A DNA stretch of 64,000 bases from an uncultured Sphingomonas sp. (GTDB lineage: Bacteria > Pseudomonadota > Alphaproteobacteria > Sphingomonadales > Sphingomonadaceae). The stretch covers positions 248,001 through 312,000 of the forward strand of contig NZ_CALMPA010000046.1 of NCBI RefSeq assembly GCF_937871615.1, given 5' to 3'. This document shows, piece by piece, positions 37,153-46,201 of the stretch. Position 1 is the stretch's first letter. Each line of letters starts with the position of its first letter. The translations under genes and the position numbers were made by a program. The notes beneath the pieces are model-generated. The model was given only the letters and a program-made list of their open reading frames with translations. It was not told where the DNA came from and did no database searches.

Positions 37153-38526
37153 ATGGCCAAGATCCAGAAGCGTTTCGTCTGCCAGTCCTGCGGCTCCGTC
37201 ACCTCGCGATGGCAGGGGCAGTGCCTCGATTGTTCGGAATGGAACACGCTGGTCGAGGAAACGCCCGTGATCGTCACGCCGTTTCAGGCGAAGCATAATC
37301 TGCAAGGCGGCGGGCGCGCGATCACATTGGTGGGGCTGGATGCCGAGGTTGCGCTGCCCGCCCGGCTGGCGAGCGGAATCGCGGAGCTTGATCGCGCGCT
37401 GGGCGGCGGCTTCGTCGAGGGCTCCGCCACGCTGATCGGCGGCGATCCGGGGATCGGCAAGTCGACACTCCTGTTGCAGGCGGCGGCGAAGATGGCGCTT
37501 GCCGGCGCACGCGTGGCTTATGTTTCCGGGGAGGAGGCGGCGGATCAGGTGCGGCTGCGCGCGCGGCGACTCGGGCTGGGCAATGCGCCGGTGCAACTCG
37601 CCGCCGCCACCTCCGTCCGCGATATCCTGACGACCCTGGGGCAGGAGCGCCCGCCCGCCCTGCTCATCATCGATTCGATCCAGACGATGCATTCCGACCT
37701 GATCGAGGGCGCGCCGGGCACGGTCAGCCAGGTGCGCGCCTCCGCGCAGGAACTGATCCGTTTCGCAAAGGAACGCGGCACCGCGTTGGTGCTGGTCGGC
37801 CATGTCACCAAGGACGGCACGATCGCCGGCCCGCGCGTGCTTGAGCATATGGTCGATACCGTGCTCGCCTTCGAGGGTGAGCGCAGCCATCAATATCGCA
37901 TCCTGCGCGCGATCAAGAACCGTTTCGGCGGCACCGACGAGATCGGCGTGTTCGCGATGCAGACGGAAGGGCTGGCCGAAGTTTCGAACCCGTCCGCCCT
38001 GTTCCTGACGCAGCGCGAACAGGGCGTGACCGGCACCACCGTCTTCCCAGCACTTGAAGGGACGCGCCCCGTGCTGGTCGAGATACAGGCGCTGGTCGTG
38101 CGGCTGGCGAGCGGGGCGACACCGCGCCGCGCCGTGGTCGGCTGGGATTCGGGGCGCCTCGCGATGATCCTTGCCGTGCTGGAGGCACGATGCGGGCTGA
38201 GTTTCTCCTCGGCGGAAGTCTATCTGAACATCGCGGGCGGCTATCGCGTGCAGGATCCCGCGGCTGATCTGGCGGTGGCGGCGGCGCTCGTTTCCGCGCT
38301 GAGCGAAAGGCCGGTGCCGGCGGAGGCGGTGGCGTTCGGCGAGATCGCGCTGTCAGGCGAGGTTCGCGCCGTCGCTCATGCCGGGCTACGCCTCAAGGAG
38401 GCGGGTAAACTGGGGTTCGAACGCGCGCTCGTGCCGGTGGCGATCGCGCGGGAGAAAAGCGAGTTGCAGCTTGCGGGCTTCCGCACGCTCGGCCAGTTCG
38501 TTGACCATATGCTGGGGCGCGGGTAG
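37153..38526 (+). CDS. radA: DNA repair protein RadA
   Basis: RadA is a helicase-like RecA relative that helps branch migration. The 457-residue protein has a four-Cys zinc finger (CQSCGSVTSRWQGQCLDC), Walker A GGDPGIGKSTLL, the KNRFG motif (IKNRFGGTDEIG) and a C-terminal Lon-like domain (SFSSAEVYLNIAGGYRVQDPAADLAVAAALVSAL). It lies 36 bp upstream of the cvpA gene. Confidence 0.97.
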   Translation: MAKIQKRFVCQSCGSVTSRWQGQCLDCSEWNTLVEETPVIVTPFQAKHNLQGGGRAITLVGLDAEVALPARLASGIAELDRALGGGFVEGSATLIGGDPGIGKSTLLLQAAAKMALAGARVAYVSGEEAADQVRLRARRLGLGNAPVQLAAATSVRDILTTLGQERPPALLIIDSIQTMHSDLIEGAPGTVSQVRASAQELIRFAKERGTALVLVGHVTKDGTIAGPRVLEHMVDTVLAFEGERSHQYRILRAIKNRFGGTDEIGVFAMQTEGLAEVSNPSALFLTQREQGVTGTTVFPALEGTRPVLVEIQALVVRLASGATPRRAVVGWDSGRLAMILAVLEARCGLSFSSAEVYLNIAGGYRVQDPAADLAVAAALVSALSERPVPAEAVAFGEIALSGEVRAVAHAGLRLKEAGKLGFERALVPVAIAREKSELQLAGFRTLGQFVDHMLGRG

Positions 38527-38561
38527 CGGCTGATGCACACCTTATTCTCGAAGCGGACCCG

Positions 38562-39131
38562 ATGAACCTTAACGGCGTTGATATCCTCGTTCTGATCGCG
38601 GTGGGAGGAAGCGCCCTGCTCGGCATCAAGCGCGGCTTTGTGACGGAGGTTCTGGCGCTGTTCGCCTGGGTGGCGATGGTTTTCGCGCTGAAACTCTTTC
38701 ACCTTCCGCTCGCCAAAGCGATGACCGGGCTGATCGGCACCGAATCGGGGGCGGCGGTGCTGGCGTTCGCGGTGCTGGCCGGGCTCACCTATTTTCTTGG
38801 CCGCGTCGTCGCCAATGCGATCGGCGCACGGGTGCGGACTTCGGCGATCGGCCCGATCGACCGTGCGCTAGGCTTTGGCTTTGGCGCACTCAAGGGGCTG
38901 ATCCTGTCCAGCCTCGCGTTTCTCCTGATCGTGCTGGTGCTCGATACGATCAGCGGCGGCCCGGCGCATCGCCCGGCCTGGCTGGCGAAGGCGCGCACTT
39001 ATCCGTTGCTCAACGCGACAAGCGCCGGGATCGCCGATTTCGTCGAGCGGCGCAGGCGTGGGGAGGCGGTGTTCGGCGATTTGCTTCCGGCGACAGGGAA
39101 TGGAAGCGCGGCCAAGGACGGGAGCCTTTGA
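38562..39131 (+). CDS. CvpA-family membrane protein
   Basis: This 189-residue inner-membrane protein begins with NLNGVDILVLIAVGGSALLGIKRGFVTEVLALFAWVAMVFALKLF, the family signature of CvpA. Four hydrophobic helices lie in the first 130 residues and a hydrophilic tail follows. The family is named for colicin V production and has roles in envelope stress, but the exact function is open. The stop overlaps a TTG start for the next gene. Confidence 0.9.
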   Translation: MNLNGVDILVLIAVGGSALLGIKRGFVTEVLALFAWVAMVFALKLFHLPLAKAMTGLIGTESGAAVLAFAVLAGLTYFLGRVVANAIGARVRTSAIGPIDRALGFGFGALKGLILSSLAFLLIVLVLDTISGGPAHRPAWLAKARTYPLLNATSAGIADFVERRRRGEAVFGDLLPATGNGSAAKDGSL

Positions 39132-39556
39132 ACGCCCCGCTATACAATGACGCTATTCTCCGGCTGACCACCCAGGTGCCGGATCGCCGGCTCGATGCGC
39201 CGATGGCATCGAGCGAAAAGCGTTCGCCGATCTGCGGCAGCCGCGTGACGGTGGATATCAATCTGGGATCGGACGGTCGGGTCAGCGAGATTGGAATGCT
39301 GGTGCGGGCCTGTGCGCTGGGGCAGGCTTCATCGGCGCTGCTCGCCGCCAGTATTATCGGTCGATCTCCGCACGAACTTCGCACCGCGCGCGATGAACTG
39401 GCCGCATGGCTGGCGGGCGCGGGCGCTCAGCCGGGTTGGCCCGGCATTGAGGTATTCCTCCCCGCGCTGGCTTATCATGCCCGCCATCCGTCGATCCGTC
39501 TCGCCTTCGAGGCGGCGGCTGAGGCGGCTGAGCGGGCGGGAGAAGTGCCGCGATGA
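39128..39556 (+). CDS. NifU/IscU-like iron-sulfur cluster scaffold protein
   Basis: This 142-residue protein shows LYNDAILRLTTQVPDRRLDAP, SPICGSRVTVDINLGSDGRVSEIG, RACALGQASSALLAASIIG and a C-terminal helical part. C-G-S-x-V and the ACALGQASS segment are the SufU/IscU fold, with two of the three scaffold Cys visible; the third is not obvious. Translation probably starts at a TTG overlapping the cvpA stop (TTGA). Cysteine desulfurases and a ferredoxin are encoded 9-10 kb away. Confidence 0.75.
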   Translation: MNAPLYNDAILRLTTQVPDRRLDAPMASSEKRSPICGSRVTVDINLGSDGRVSEIGMLVRACALGQASSALLAASIIGRSPHELRTARDELAAWLAGAGAQPGWPGIEVFLPALAYHARHPSIRLAFEAAAEAAERAGEVPR

Positions 39557-41319
39557 GCGATCCCGGCGCGGCCACCTCGCTGCTGCGCGATGGCTTCATC
39601 CTGCTGGGTGCCGGGCTTGGCTTCGTGCTGCTTTTCCGTCGGTTGCGGCTGGGCGCGACGCTGGGCTTTCTCGTCGCGGGCGCGGTGGTCGGGCCGCAGA
39701 TGCTCGGGCTGGTCGGGGATGCCGAATCGCGGCTGGGGATCGCTGAACTTGGCATCACGCTGCTGCTGTTCATCGTCGGGCTGGAGTTGAACCCGGCGCG
39801 GCTGTGGCGGATGAAGCAGGATATCTTCGGGCTGGGGCTGATCCAGGTCGCGGTGTGCGGGATCGCGATCAGCGCGATCATCGCGATATTCGCGCATTTC
39901 TCCATCCCGGCGGCGCTGGCGCTGGGGCTGCCGCTCGCGCTTTCGTCGACCGCGCAGGTGCTGCCGATGCTGCAATCGGCCGGGCGGCTGCGCACGCCGT
40001 TCGGTGAACGCGCCTTCTCGATCCTGTTGTTTCAGGATCTGTCGATCATCCCGCTCATCACGATCATCGCCGCGATGAGCCGTAATCCGGCGGATACCGG
40101 CGGCCCGCCGGGCTGGGTGCTGGTGATCTATACCATCGCGGCGATCGTCGGCCTGATCGCGGCGGGGCGTTTCGTGCTGCGGCCGTTGTTCCGGGGCATC
40201 GGCAATCTGGGTGAGCGCGAGATGTTCGTGTTCGCCGCTTTGTTCACCGTGATCGCCAGCGCGGCGCTGATGGAGGCGCTGGGCCTTTCCACCGCGCTGG
40301 GCGCGTTCGTCGCGGGGGTGATGCTGGCGGACAGCCCGTATCGCCATGAGCTGGAGGCGGATGTCGAGCCGTTCCGCTCGATCCTGCTTGGCCTGTTCTT
40401 CCTCACGATCGGGATGATGCTCAACCTGCACGCGATCGCCGAGCGCCCGCTGTTCGTGGCGGCGATGGCGGCGGCGCTGATCGCGACGAAGACGTTGGTG
40501 ATCTTCCTCATCGCGCTCGCCTTCCGCATGAACTGGCGCGGCGCGCTGGCGCTTGGCGTGCTGCTCAGCCAGGGCGGCGAATTCGGCTTCGTGCTGTTCG
40601 CGCAGGCGACCAACGCCTATCTCATCGCGCCCGATGCGGCTTCGCTGTTCGGCGCGATCATCACTTTGTCGATGGCGACCACGCCGTTCCTGATGATGGC
40701 GACGCGGCGGCTGCGCGAGCAGCCCGCCCGCGCTGATGAGGAGCGCGAGGGGCCGAGCGCGGACGGCGCCAACGCGCTGGTGGTGGGTTATGGCCGGTTC
40801 GGCCAGACGGTCGGGCAGATTCTGTTGGCGAGCGAGATCCCGGTGACGCTGATCGACACCGATATCGAGATGATCGACGTTGCCGCGGAATTCGGCGCCA
40901 AGGTCTATTACGGCGACGGCACCCGGCTGGACGTGTTGCGACAGGCGGGCGCGGCGGACGCGGAACTGATCCTGTTCTGCATCGACGGGGACCAGATTTC
41001 GCCCGATATCATGGAGGGCGTGCACAAGGCGTTTCCCGATGCCGCCATCTATGTTCGTGCTTACGATCGCCGCGCGCTGGTGAAGCTCAAAGGCGGGCCG
41101 GCCAAACTGGTGGTCCGCGAGGTGCTCGAATCCGCGGTGACGATGGCCCGGCGCGCGCTGGGCGAGCTGGGCGTCGCCAATGAGGAGATCGACCGCGCCG
41201 AGGCGATGTATCGCGCGCGTGACAAGGAGCGGCTGCGTATCCAGATCGAAGCCGGTGACATTCGCGCGGCGCGCACGCTTACCGCGCAGCAGGTGCCATG
41301 GGGGAGCAACGATAAATGA
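39553..41319 (+). CDS. Monovalent cation:proton antiporter-2 (KefB-like) with NAD-binding domain
   Basis: This 588-residue transporter has a 12-13 helix CPA2 core (LGATLGFLVAGAVVGPQMLGLVG, LLLFIVGLELNPARLW, LSSTAQVLPML, LGAFVAGVMLADSPYRHELEADVEPFRSILLGLFFLTIGM). It is followed by a TrkA-N Rossmann domain (ALVVGYGRFGQTVGQILLASEIPVTLIDTD) and a short tail. It probably exports K+ in exchange for H+. The KefB-type HALESDIEPF-like segment is present. It overlaps the scaffold gene by 4 bp and DUF423 by 4 bp. Confidence 0.93.
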   Translation: MSDPGAATSLLRDGFILLGAGLGFVLLFRRLRLGATLGFLVAGAVVGPQMLGLVGDAESRLGIAELGITLLLFIVGLELNPARLWRMKQDIFGLGLIQVAVCGIAISAIIAIFAHFSIPAALALGLPLALSSTAQVLPMLQSAGRLRTPFGERAFSILLFQDLSIIPLITIIAAMSRNPADTGGPPGWVLVIYTIAAIVGLIAAGRFVLRPLFRGIGNLGEREMFVFAALFTVIASAALMEALGLSTALGAFVAGVMLADSPYRHELEADVEPFRSILLGLFFLTIGMMLNLHAIAERPLFVAAMAAALIATKTLVIFLIALAFRMNWRGALALGVLLSQGGEFGFVLFAQATNAYLIAPDAASLFGAIITLSMATTPFLMMATRRLREQPARADEEREGPSADGANALVVGYGRFGQTVGQILLASEIPVTLIDTDIEMIDVAAEFGAKVYYGDGTRLDVLRQAGAADAELILFCIDGDQISPDIMEGVHKAFPDAAIYVRAYDRRALVKLKGGPAKLVVREVLESAVTMARRALGELGVANEEIDRAEAMYRARDKERLRIQIEAGDIRAARTLTAQQVPWGSNDK

Positions 41320-41648
41320 ATCTGCTGATGATCCTCGCTGCGCTGTCCGGCGCGATGGCGGTTGCCGCCGGTGCGTTCGGCGCGCATGGCGCGAGCGGCG
41401 CGGCGGCGGAATGGCTCAAGACGGGCGCGCATTATCAACTCATCCACGCGGTGGCCGCGCTTGTCGCGCTGCGGCTTGATCTGCGCGGGCCGGCATGGCT
41501 GTTCATCGCGGGCGGCGGATTGTTCGCCGCCACGCTCTATTTGATGGCGATCGGCGCGCCGCGCTGGTTCGGCGCGATCACGCCGATCGGCGGCGCATTG
41601 CTGATCGGCGCGTGGCTGTGGCTCGCGTGGAGCGGTCTGCGCGGTTGA
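41316..41648 (+). CDS. DUF423 small membrane protein
   Basis: This 110-residue protein of unknown function has four hydrophobic helices. It carries the DUF423 signature (SGAMAVAAGAFGAHGAS, LKTGAHYQLIHAVAALVAL, FIAGGGLFAATLYLMAIGAPRWFGAITPIGGALLIGAWLWLA). It is translationally coupled to the antiporter gene. Confidence 0.88.
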   Translation: MNLLMILAALSGAMAVAAGAFGAHGASGAAAEWLKTGAHYQLIHAVAALVALRLDLRGPAWLFIAGGGLFAATLYLMAIGAPRWFGAITPIGGALLIGAWLWLAWSGLRG

Positions 41649-41666
41649 AATCGCGCTGAGCCGCCG

Positions 41667-42761
41667 TCAACCCGCCGCGAGGAACGCCTCGACCGCGCCG
41701 AGATCGACATCGCGATCAAGATAGGTCTGGCCGATCCCGCGCGCGAGCAGGAACGGGATGCGCCCCGCGCTCGCTTTCTTATCATGGCGCATATGCTCGA
41801 TCAGCCGCGCCGCTGGCGCGTTGATTCCAGCGGCGGCCAAGCCATCGGGCAGCCCGCTCGCCCGCCAATGCGCCGCGACGCGTTCGGCGTCCTCCCTCGT
41901 GCACAGCCCCTGCGCGGCGGAAAAGCCGAACGCCAGCGCGCAGCCCGCTGCCACACCCTCGCCGTGCAGCAGCCGCTCCGAAAAGCCGGTTTCCGCCTCC
42001 AGAGCATGGCCGAAGGTATGGCCGAGGTTGAGCAGCGCGCGGCGCCCGGATGTCTCGAACTCGTCGTCGCCCACGATCCGCGCCTTGGCCGCGACGGCGT
42101 GGGAAATCGCATAGGTCCGCGCTTCCGCATCCCCGGCGAGCAGCTTCGCGCCATTCGCCTCGCACCAGGCGAAGAAACCGGCGTCGTCGATCAGCCCGTA
42201 TTTCACCACTTCGGCATAGCCGGCGCGAACCTGCCGCGCGGGCAGGGTATCGAGCACGTCGGGGTCGATCAGCACCATTTTCGGCTGGTGGAAGGCGCCG
42301 ATCAGATTCTTGCCCGCGCGCGTGTTGATCCCGGTCTTGCCGCCGACCGACGAATCGACCTGCGCGAGCAAGGTGGTCGGCACCTGCACGAAGCCGCAGC
42401 CGCGCTTCAGGATCGCGGTGGCGAAGCCGACGAGATCGCCGATCACCCCGCCGCCAAGTGCTATGACATGATCGCCGCGCTCCACGCCGAGATCGAGCAG
42501 CCGGTCGGTGAGCGCCTCCAGCGTCGCCCAGCTTTTCGAGCCTTCGCCGGCGGGCAGGACGATCGCTTCGCTGCGCAGCCCCGCGGCATCGAGCGAGCCG
42601 CGCAGCACCGCGAGATGGCGCGCGACATTCTCGTCCGCCACGATCACGATCGGGCGTCCGCGCGCGATCGGCGAAAGATGCTCGCCCGCGCGGGCCAGCA
42701 GCCCGGATTCGATCGTCACGGGATAGCTGCGCGCACCCAGTTCCACCTTCACCACGCTCAC
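41667..42761 (-). CDS. aroB: 3-dehydroquinate synthase
   Basis: AroB catalyses the second step of the shikimate pathway. The 364-residue protein has the NAD-binding GGGVIGDLVGFATAILKRG, the metal and substrate region PTTLLAQVDSSVGGKTGIN, RAGYAEVVKYGLI, and the zinc His in LLNLGHTFGHALEAE and HGEGVAAG. The start overlaps the aroK stop by 4 bp. Confidence 0.97.
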   Translation of the reverse strand: MSVVKVELGARSYPVTIESGLLARAGEHLSPIARGRPIVIVADENVARHLAVLRGSLDAAGLRSEAIVLPAGEGSKSWATLEALTDRLLDLGVERGDHVIALGGGVIGDLVGFATAILKRGCGFVQVPTTLLAQVDSSVGGKTGINTRAGKNLIGAFHQPKMVLIDPDVLDTLPARQVRAGYAEVVKYGLIDDAGFFAWCEANGAKLLAGDAEARTYAISHAVAAKARIVGDDEFETSGRRALLNLGHTFGHALEAETGFSERLLHGEGVAAGCALAFGFSAAQGLCTREDAERVAAHWRASGLPDGLAAAGINAPAARLIEHMRHDKKASAGRIPFLLARGIGQTYLDRDVDLGAVEAFLAAG

Positions 42762-43300
42762 TTGCCGATCGCCTCCAATATCGCCCGCACGGTCACATCA
42801 TGCGGCACATTGTTGCTCGGCACGCGGACGGGCGCCTGCGCGTAGAGCGGGTTGCGGAGCGCGGCCAGTTCCCGCAGCACCTTTTCGGGGTCTTTCCCGG
42901 TCAAGAGCGGGCGATGGTCGCGCTTGCGCACCCGCTCCACCAGCACCTCGATCGAGGCATCGAGCCAGATCGCAAGCGCCTCCGCCAGGATCAGCGCGCG
43001 CGTCTCATCGTTGACGAACGCGCCGCCGCCGGTCGCGATCACCTTTGGCGCACCGTCCATCAGCCGCGCGATCACGCGGCGCTCCCCGGCGCGGAAATAT
43101 TGCTCGCCATATCGCGCGAACATCTCGGCGATGGTCATGCCCGCCGCCTGTTCGATCTCGTTATCCGCATCGACGAAGGGCAAGCCGAGCCGGATCGCCA
43201 GCCGCCGCCCGACGGTGGATTTGCCCGCGCCCATCAGCCCCACCAGCACGATCGGCTGGCCGGTCCATATCGGTGAAGCGGGGGCGGGGCTTTGCAACAT
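42758..43300 (-). CDS. aroK: Shikimate kinase
   Basis: AroK phosphorylates shikimate. The 180-residue protein has Walker A GLMGAGKSTVGRRLA, the shikimate-binding FVDADNEIEQAAG, the GGGAFV loop, and RDHRPLLTG in the lid. The ATG at 43300 (MLQSPAPAS) is preferred; an ATG at 43339 would add 13 residues. aroK-aroB is the usual operon order. The gene diverges from the small membrane protein gene at 43381. Confidence 0.96.
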   Translation of the reverse strand: MLQSPAPASPIWTGQPIVLVGLMGAGKSTVGRRLAIRLGLPFVDADNEIEQAAGMTIAEMFARYGEQYFRAGERRVIARLMDGAPKVIATGGGAFVNDETRALILAEALAIWLDASIEVLVERVRKRDHRPLLTGKDPEKVLRELAALRNPLYAQAPVRVPSNNVPHDVTVRAILEAIGK

Positions 43301-43380
43301 CGTCAGCGCGGCTATACAGCGCAGCGACGCGTAGGCCATAGTCGAGTGGTCGGGTTCTCGCGTCGGACAGGATGGGTTTG

Positions 43381-43518
43381 ATGTCTCGGTTGATCGTCTC
43401 GCTGGTGGTGCTGCTGCTGATCGTGATCGGCGCGCTATACTTCTTCGCCGGTCGAGCGGGTGAAAAGCCGATGACGCGGATCGAAAAGGCGGTCGAGCTT
43501 GGCAATCTCGCGGGTTAA
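43381..43518 (+). CDS. Small single-helix membrane protein (45 residues)
   Basis: The product has an N-terminal membrane helix (LIVSLVVLLLIVIGALYFFAG) followed by a short basic and acidic tail (RAGEKPMTRIEKAVELGNLAG). AGGATGG lies 6 nt before the ATG; an in-frame ATG at 43372 is an alternative. Its last 20 bp overlap the start of the exported protein gene in another frame, which suggests translational coupling. I do not recognise a family, but the clean helix and tight coupling argue that it is real. Confidence 0.65.
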   Translation: MSRLIVSLVVLLLIVIGALYFFAGRAGEKPMTRIEKAVELGNLAG

Positions 43519-45280
43519 GGCCGCCGCGGCCGCGTTGACGGCCGCCACGCTCGCCGCCGCTGCGGTCGCCCAGAACAACAAATCCCCCGAATCGCTGCTG
43601 CCGCCGGGCTTCGGTGAGCCGGTGGCGCAACCGACCGCCGCGCCGCCGCCGAGCGCGCCGCCGCCTGCCGCAGGGGCGCCGGTGTCCGCCGCGCAACAGA
43701 CGCCGATCGGGCTTCCCGACAACGGCATCGCGCCAGCGCCAACCCCGATCGCGATCCCATCGCCCGACGCGGCGACACTGGCGCAATATGAGATGCCCGC
43801 CTTCGCGCGCCGTTCGCTCGCGCTGGTCGGACCGACTGGCACCGCCGAGGGCGGTTTCGCGCGGAACGCGTGGGGCAATGCCGACGGTCGTTTCCTGGAA
43901 GTGCTGATGCGGCGGCTTTCCGCGCCGCTCCCGTCGCGCTGGTTGTCGATCGCGCTCCGTCGTGCGCTGGTTTCGCAGGTCGATACGCCATATGGGCTGA
44001 ACGGCGCCGATTTCGCGGCGGAGCGCGCATGGTTGTTGCTGCGCATGGGCGAATCGGTTTCCGCGCGCGCGCTGGTTCAGTCGGTCGATATTCGCAACGC
44101 CACGCCCAAGCTGCGCGACGTGTGGATGCAGGCGGCGCTGGCGACGGCCGATCCAGGCGCGCTTTGCCCGCTGACGGATGCTGCGCTGCGCAATGACAAT
44201 CAGCCGGGATGGATGCTGGCGCAAGCGATGTGCGCCGCGCTGGTCGGCGAACCGGGCGCCGCGCAGCCGCTGATCGCACAGGCACGCCGCGCCCGCGTGG
44301 CGAGCGGTATTGATCTGCGGCTGGCGCAGAAGGTGATCGGCGCTGGCGCGGATAGCCGAGAGGCGATCACGATCGAATGGGGGCCTGTTGTCCAGCTCAA
44401 CGCATGGCGCTTCGGCCTCGCCACCGCGACCGGCATCGCGGTGCCCGATTCGCTGTACGAAACGGTCGGGCCGCAAGTCACCGGCTGGCGCGCGCTTACG
44501 CCCGCGATCCCGCTCGCCGATCGCGCCGCACCCGCCGAACGCGCGGCGGCGATGGGGGTGTTGTCGAACCTCGCGCTGGTCGATCTTTACGGAGCGATCG
44601 ACGCGGCGGACGACATGCCGGCGGCGCTTTCCGCCACCGCATCCGATCTGCGCAGCGCATATGCCGGCGCGGACGTGCCGACCCGGCTCGGCGCGCTGCG
44701 GCAATTGTGGGAAGGTGCGACGACGAGGCAGGGCGAATATGCCCGGCTGATCCTCACCGCGCGCGCCGCCGCCCGCGTCCGCCCCGGCGACGGCAAAAGC
44801 GAGGCGGATCGCATCGTCGCCGCGATGCTTTCGGCGGGCATGGATCGCACCGCGATGCGCTGGCGCGACACCGTGGCGCAGGGTAGCGATGGCTGGGCGA
44901 TGCTGATGCTCGCCGATCCCGATGGCGCCACGCGGCTCGGCTACGGGCAGGTTTCTGGCTATGCCAGCGCGCGCAAGCAGCAATTGTTCTTCGCCGGCCT
45001 TGCCGGGCTGGGGCGCCTTTCGCCCGGCGATATCGAACGCGGCGCGCAGGAATTCAACGTCACGATCGGCGCGGACAACCCGTGGACGCGCGCGCTCGAT
45101 CGCGCCACCCGCGATCGTCAGCCGGCGACCGTGCTGCTGCTCGCCGCGATCGGGATGCAGACCGGGGACTGGCGCGGGGTGCCGCCGGACATGCTCTATC
45201 GCATCATCACCGCGCTGCGCGTCGTCGGGCTGGGCGGCGAGGCACGGATGATCGCGGTTGAAGCGTTGACCCGCGCCTGA
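43499..45280 (+). CDS. Large exported protein of unknown function
   Basis: This 593-residue protein begins at a TTG that overlaps the small membrane gene by 20 bp. A signal peptide (AISRVKAAAAALTAATLAAAAVAQ) precedes a Pro/Ala-rich linker (about 25-90). The remainder is alpha-helical, with repeated L-x-x-A patterns that suggest a helical solenoid. No catalytic motif is apparent. Sphingomonad genomes often carry an unnamed gene between aroK and xerD, so this is probably lineage-specific and envelope-related. Confidence 0.75.
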   Translation: MAISRVKAAAAALTAATLAAAAVAQNNKSPESLLPPGFGEPVAQPTAAPPPSAPPPAAGAPVSAAQQTPIGLPDNGIAPAPTPIAIPSPDAATLAQYEMPAFARRSLALVGPTGTAEGGFARNAWGNADGRFLEVLMRRLSAPLPSRWLSIALRRALVSQVDTPYGLNGADFAAERAWLLLRMGESVSARALVQSVDIRNATPKLRDVWMQAALATADPGALCPLTDAALRNDNQPGWMLAQAMCAALVGEPGAAQPLIAQARRARVASGIDLRLAQKVIGAGADSREAITIEWGPVVQLNAWRFGLATATGIAVPDSLYETVGPQVTGWRALTPAIPLADRAAPAERAAAMGVLSNLALVDLYGAIDAADDMPAALSATASDLRSAYAGADVPTRLGALRQLWEGATTRQGEYARLILTARAAARVRPGDGKSEADRIVAAMLSAGMDRTAMRWRDTVAQGSDGWAMLMLADPDGATRLGYGQVSGYASARKQQLFFAGLAGLGRLSPGDIERGAQEFNVTIGADNPWTRALDRATRDRQPATVLLLAAIGMQTGDWRGVPPDMLYRIITALRVVGLGGEARMIAVEALTRA

Positions 45281-45291
45281 CGCGCGCCGCG

Positions 45292-46191
45292 ATGGCATCC
45301 GATCGCGCCCTGATCGACCGATTTCTGGAGATGATGGCCGCGCAGGCGGGGGCCGCGCGCAATACCATCGCCGCCTATCGCAGCGATCTGCTGCTCGCCT
45401 CGGAGGTGCTGGGTGGCGAACTGGCGCGCGCCGACGAAGCTGCGCTCGCGCGCCTGGGGGAAAGCTGGCTGCCGCTTTCGCGGGCGAGCGTGGCGCGCAA
45501 ATCGGCTGCCTTGCGCCGCTTCTACGCCTTTCTTGTCGATGAAGGGATGCGCGGCGACGATCCCGGCATTGCGCTGCCGCGCCCCGGCGCCCGTCGCGCG
45601 TTGCCGAAGACGCTGTCGCACGCCGATATCGAGCGGCTGTTCCGGGCACTCGCCGCGCGATTGGCGCGCGACCCGCCCGATCCCAGCGACAGCCGGATGG
45701 AGGCGCTGCTTGAGCTGCTCTACGGCTCCGGCCTGCGTGCGACCGAACTGGTTTCGCTGCCGCGCAACGCGATCCAGCCCGATCGCCCGTTCCTGATCCT
45801 GCGCGGCAAGGGCGGGCGTGAGCGGCTGGTGCCGGTTTCCGATCGCGCGCGCGCGGCGGTCGCGCGGTGGCGGGAGCATGTCGCTGCGGATCGGCCGTTC
45901 CTGTTTCCTTCGGGCAAGGGGCATTTGTCGCGCGTTCGCCTCTATCAGTTGATTCGCGCGCTGGCCGCGGATGCCGGCATTCCGCCCGATCGCATCAGCC
46001 CGCATGTGCTGCGCCACGCCTTTGCCACGCACCTGCTGGAAGGCGGCGCGGATTTGCGCGCGCTCCAGTCGATGCTGGGCCATGCAGACATCGCCACGAC
46101 CGAAATTTACACCCATGTCGACAGTCGGCGGCTGGTAGAACTGGTCAACGAATACCATCCGCTCGTTGACGTGGCGAAGCGCGCGCCCTAG
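45292..46191 (+). CDS. xerD: Tyrosine recombinase XerD
   Basis: XerC/D recombinases resolve chromosome dimers at dif. The 299-residue protein has an N-terminal SAM-like domain ([23 protein letters not shown]) and a catalytic domain with the first Arg in [15 protein letters not shown], the Lys in [40 protein letters not shown], and the nucleophile Tyr in TTEIYTHV. Position and length suit a housekeeping XerD, with no sign of an integrated element. Confidence 0.92.
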   Translation: MASDRALIDRFLEMMAAQAGAARNTIAAYRSDLLLASEVLGGELARADEAALARLGESWLPLSRASVARKSAALRRFYAFLVDEGMRGDDPGIALPRPGARRALPKTLSHADIERLFRALAARLARDPPDPSDSRMEALLELLYGSGLRATELVSLPRNAIQPDRPFLILRGKGGRERLVPVSDRARAAVARWREHVAADRPFLFPSGKGHLSRVRLYQLIRALAADAGIPPDRISPHVLRHAFATHLLEGGADLRALQSMLGHADIATTEIYTHVDSRRLVELVNEYHPLVDVAKRAP

Positions 46192-46201
46192 CGCCCATAC
46201 C

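Noticed and set aside
42758-45649. A very long open frame on the minus strand opposite the exported-protein gene and continuing into aroK
   Set aside because: Only the last 180 codons match a family (shikimate kinase). The rest is Arg/Pro/Ala-rich antisense of a well-formed gene, as expected at high GC.
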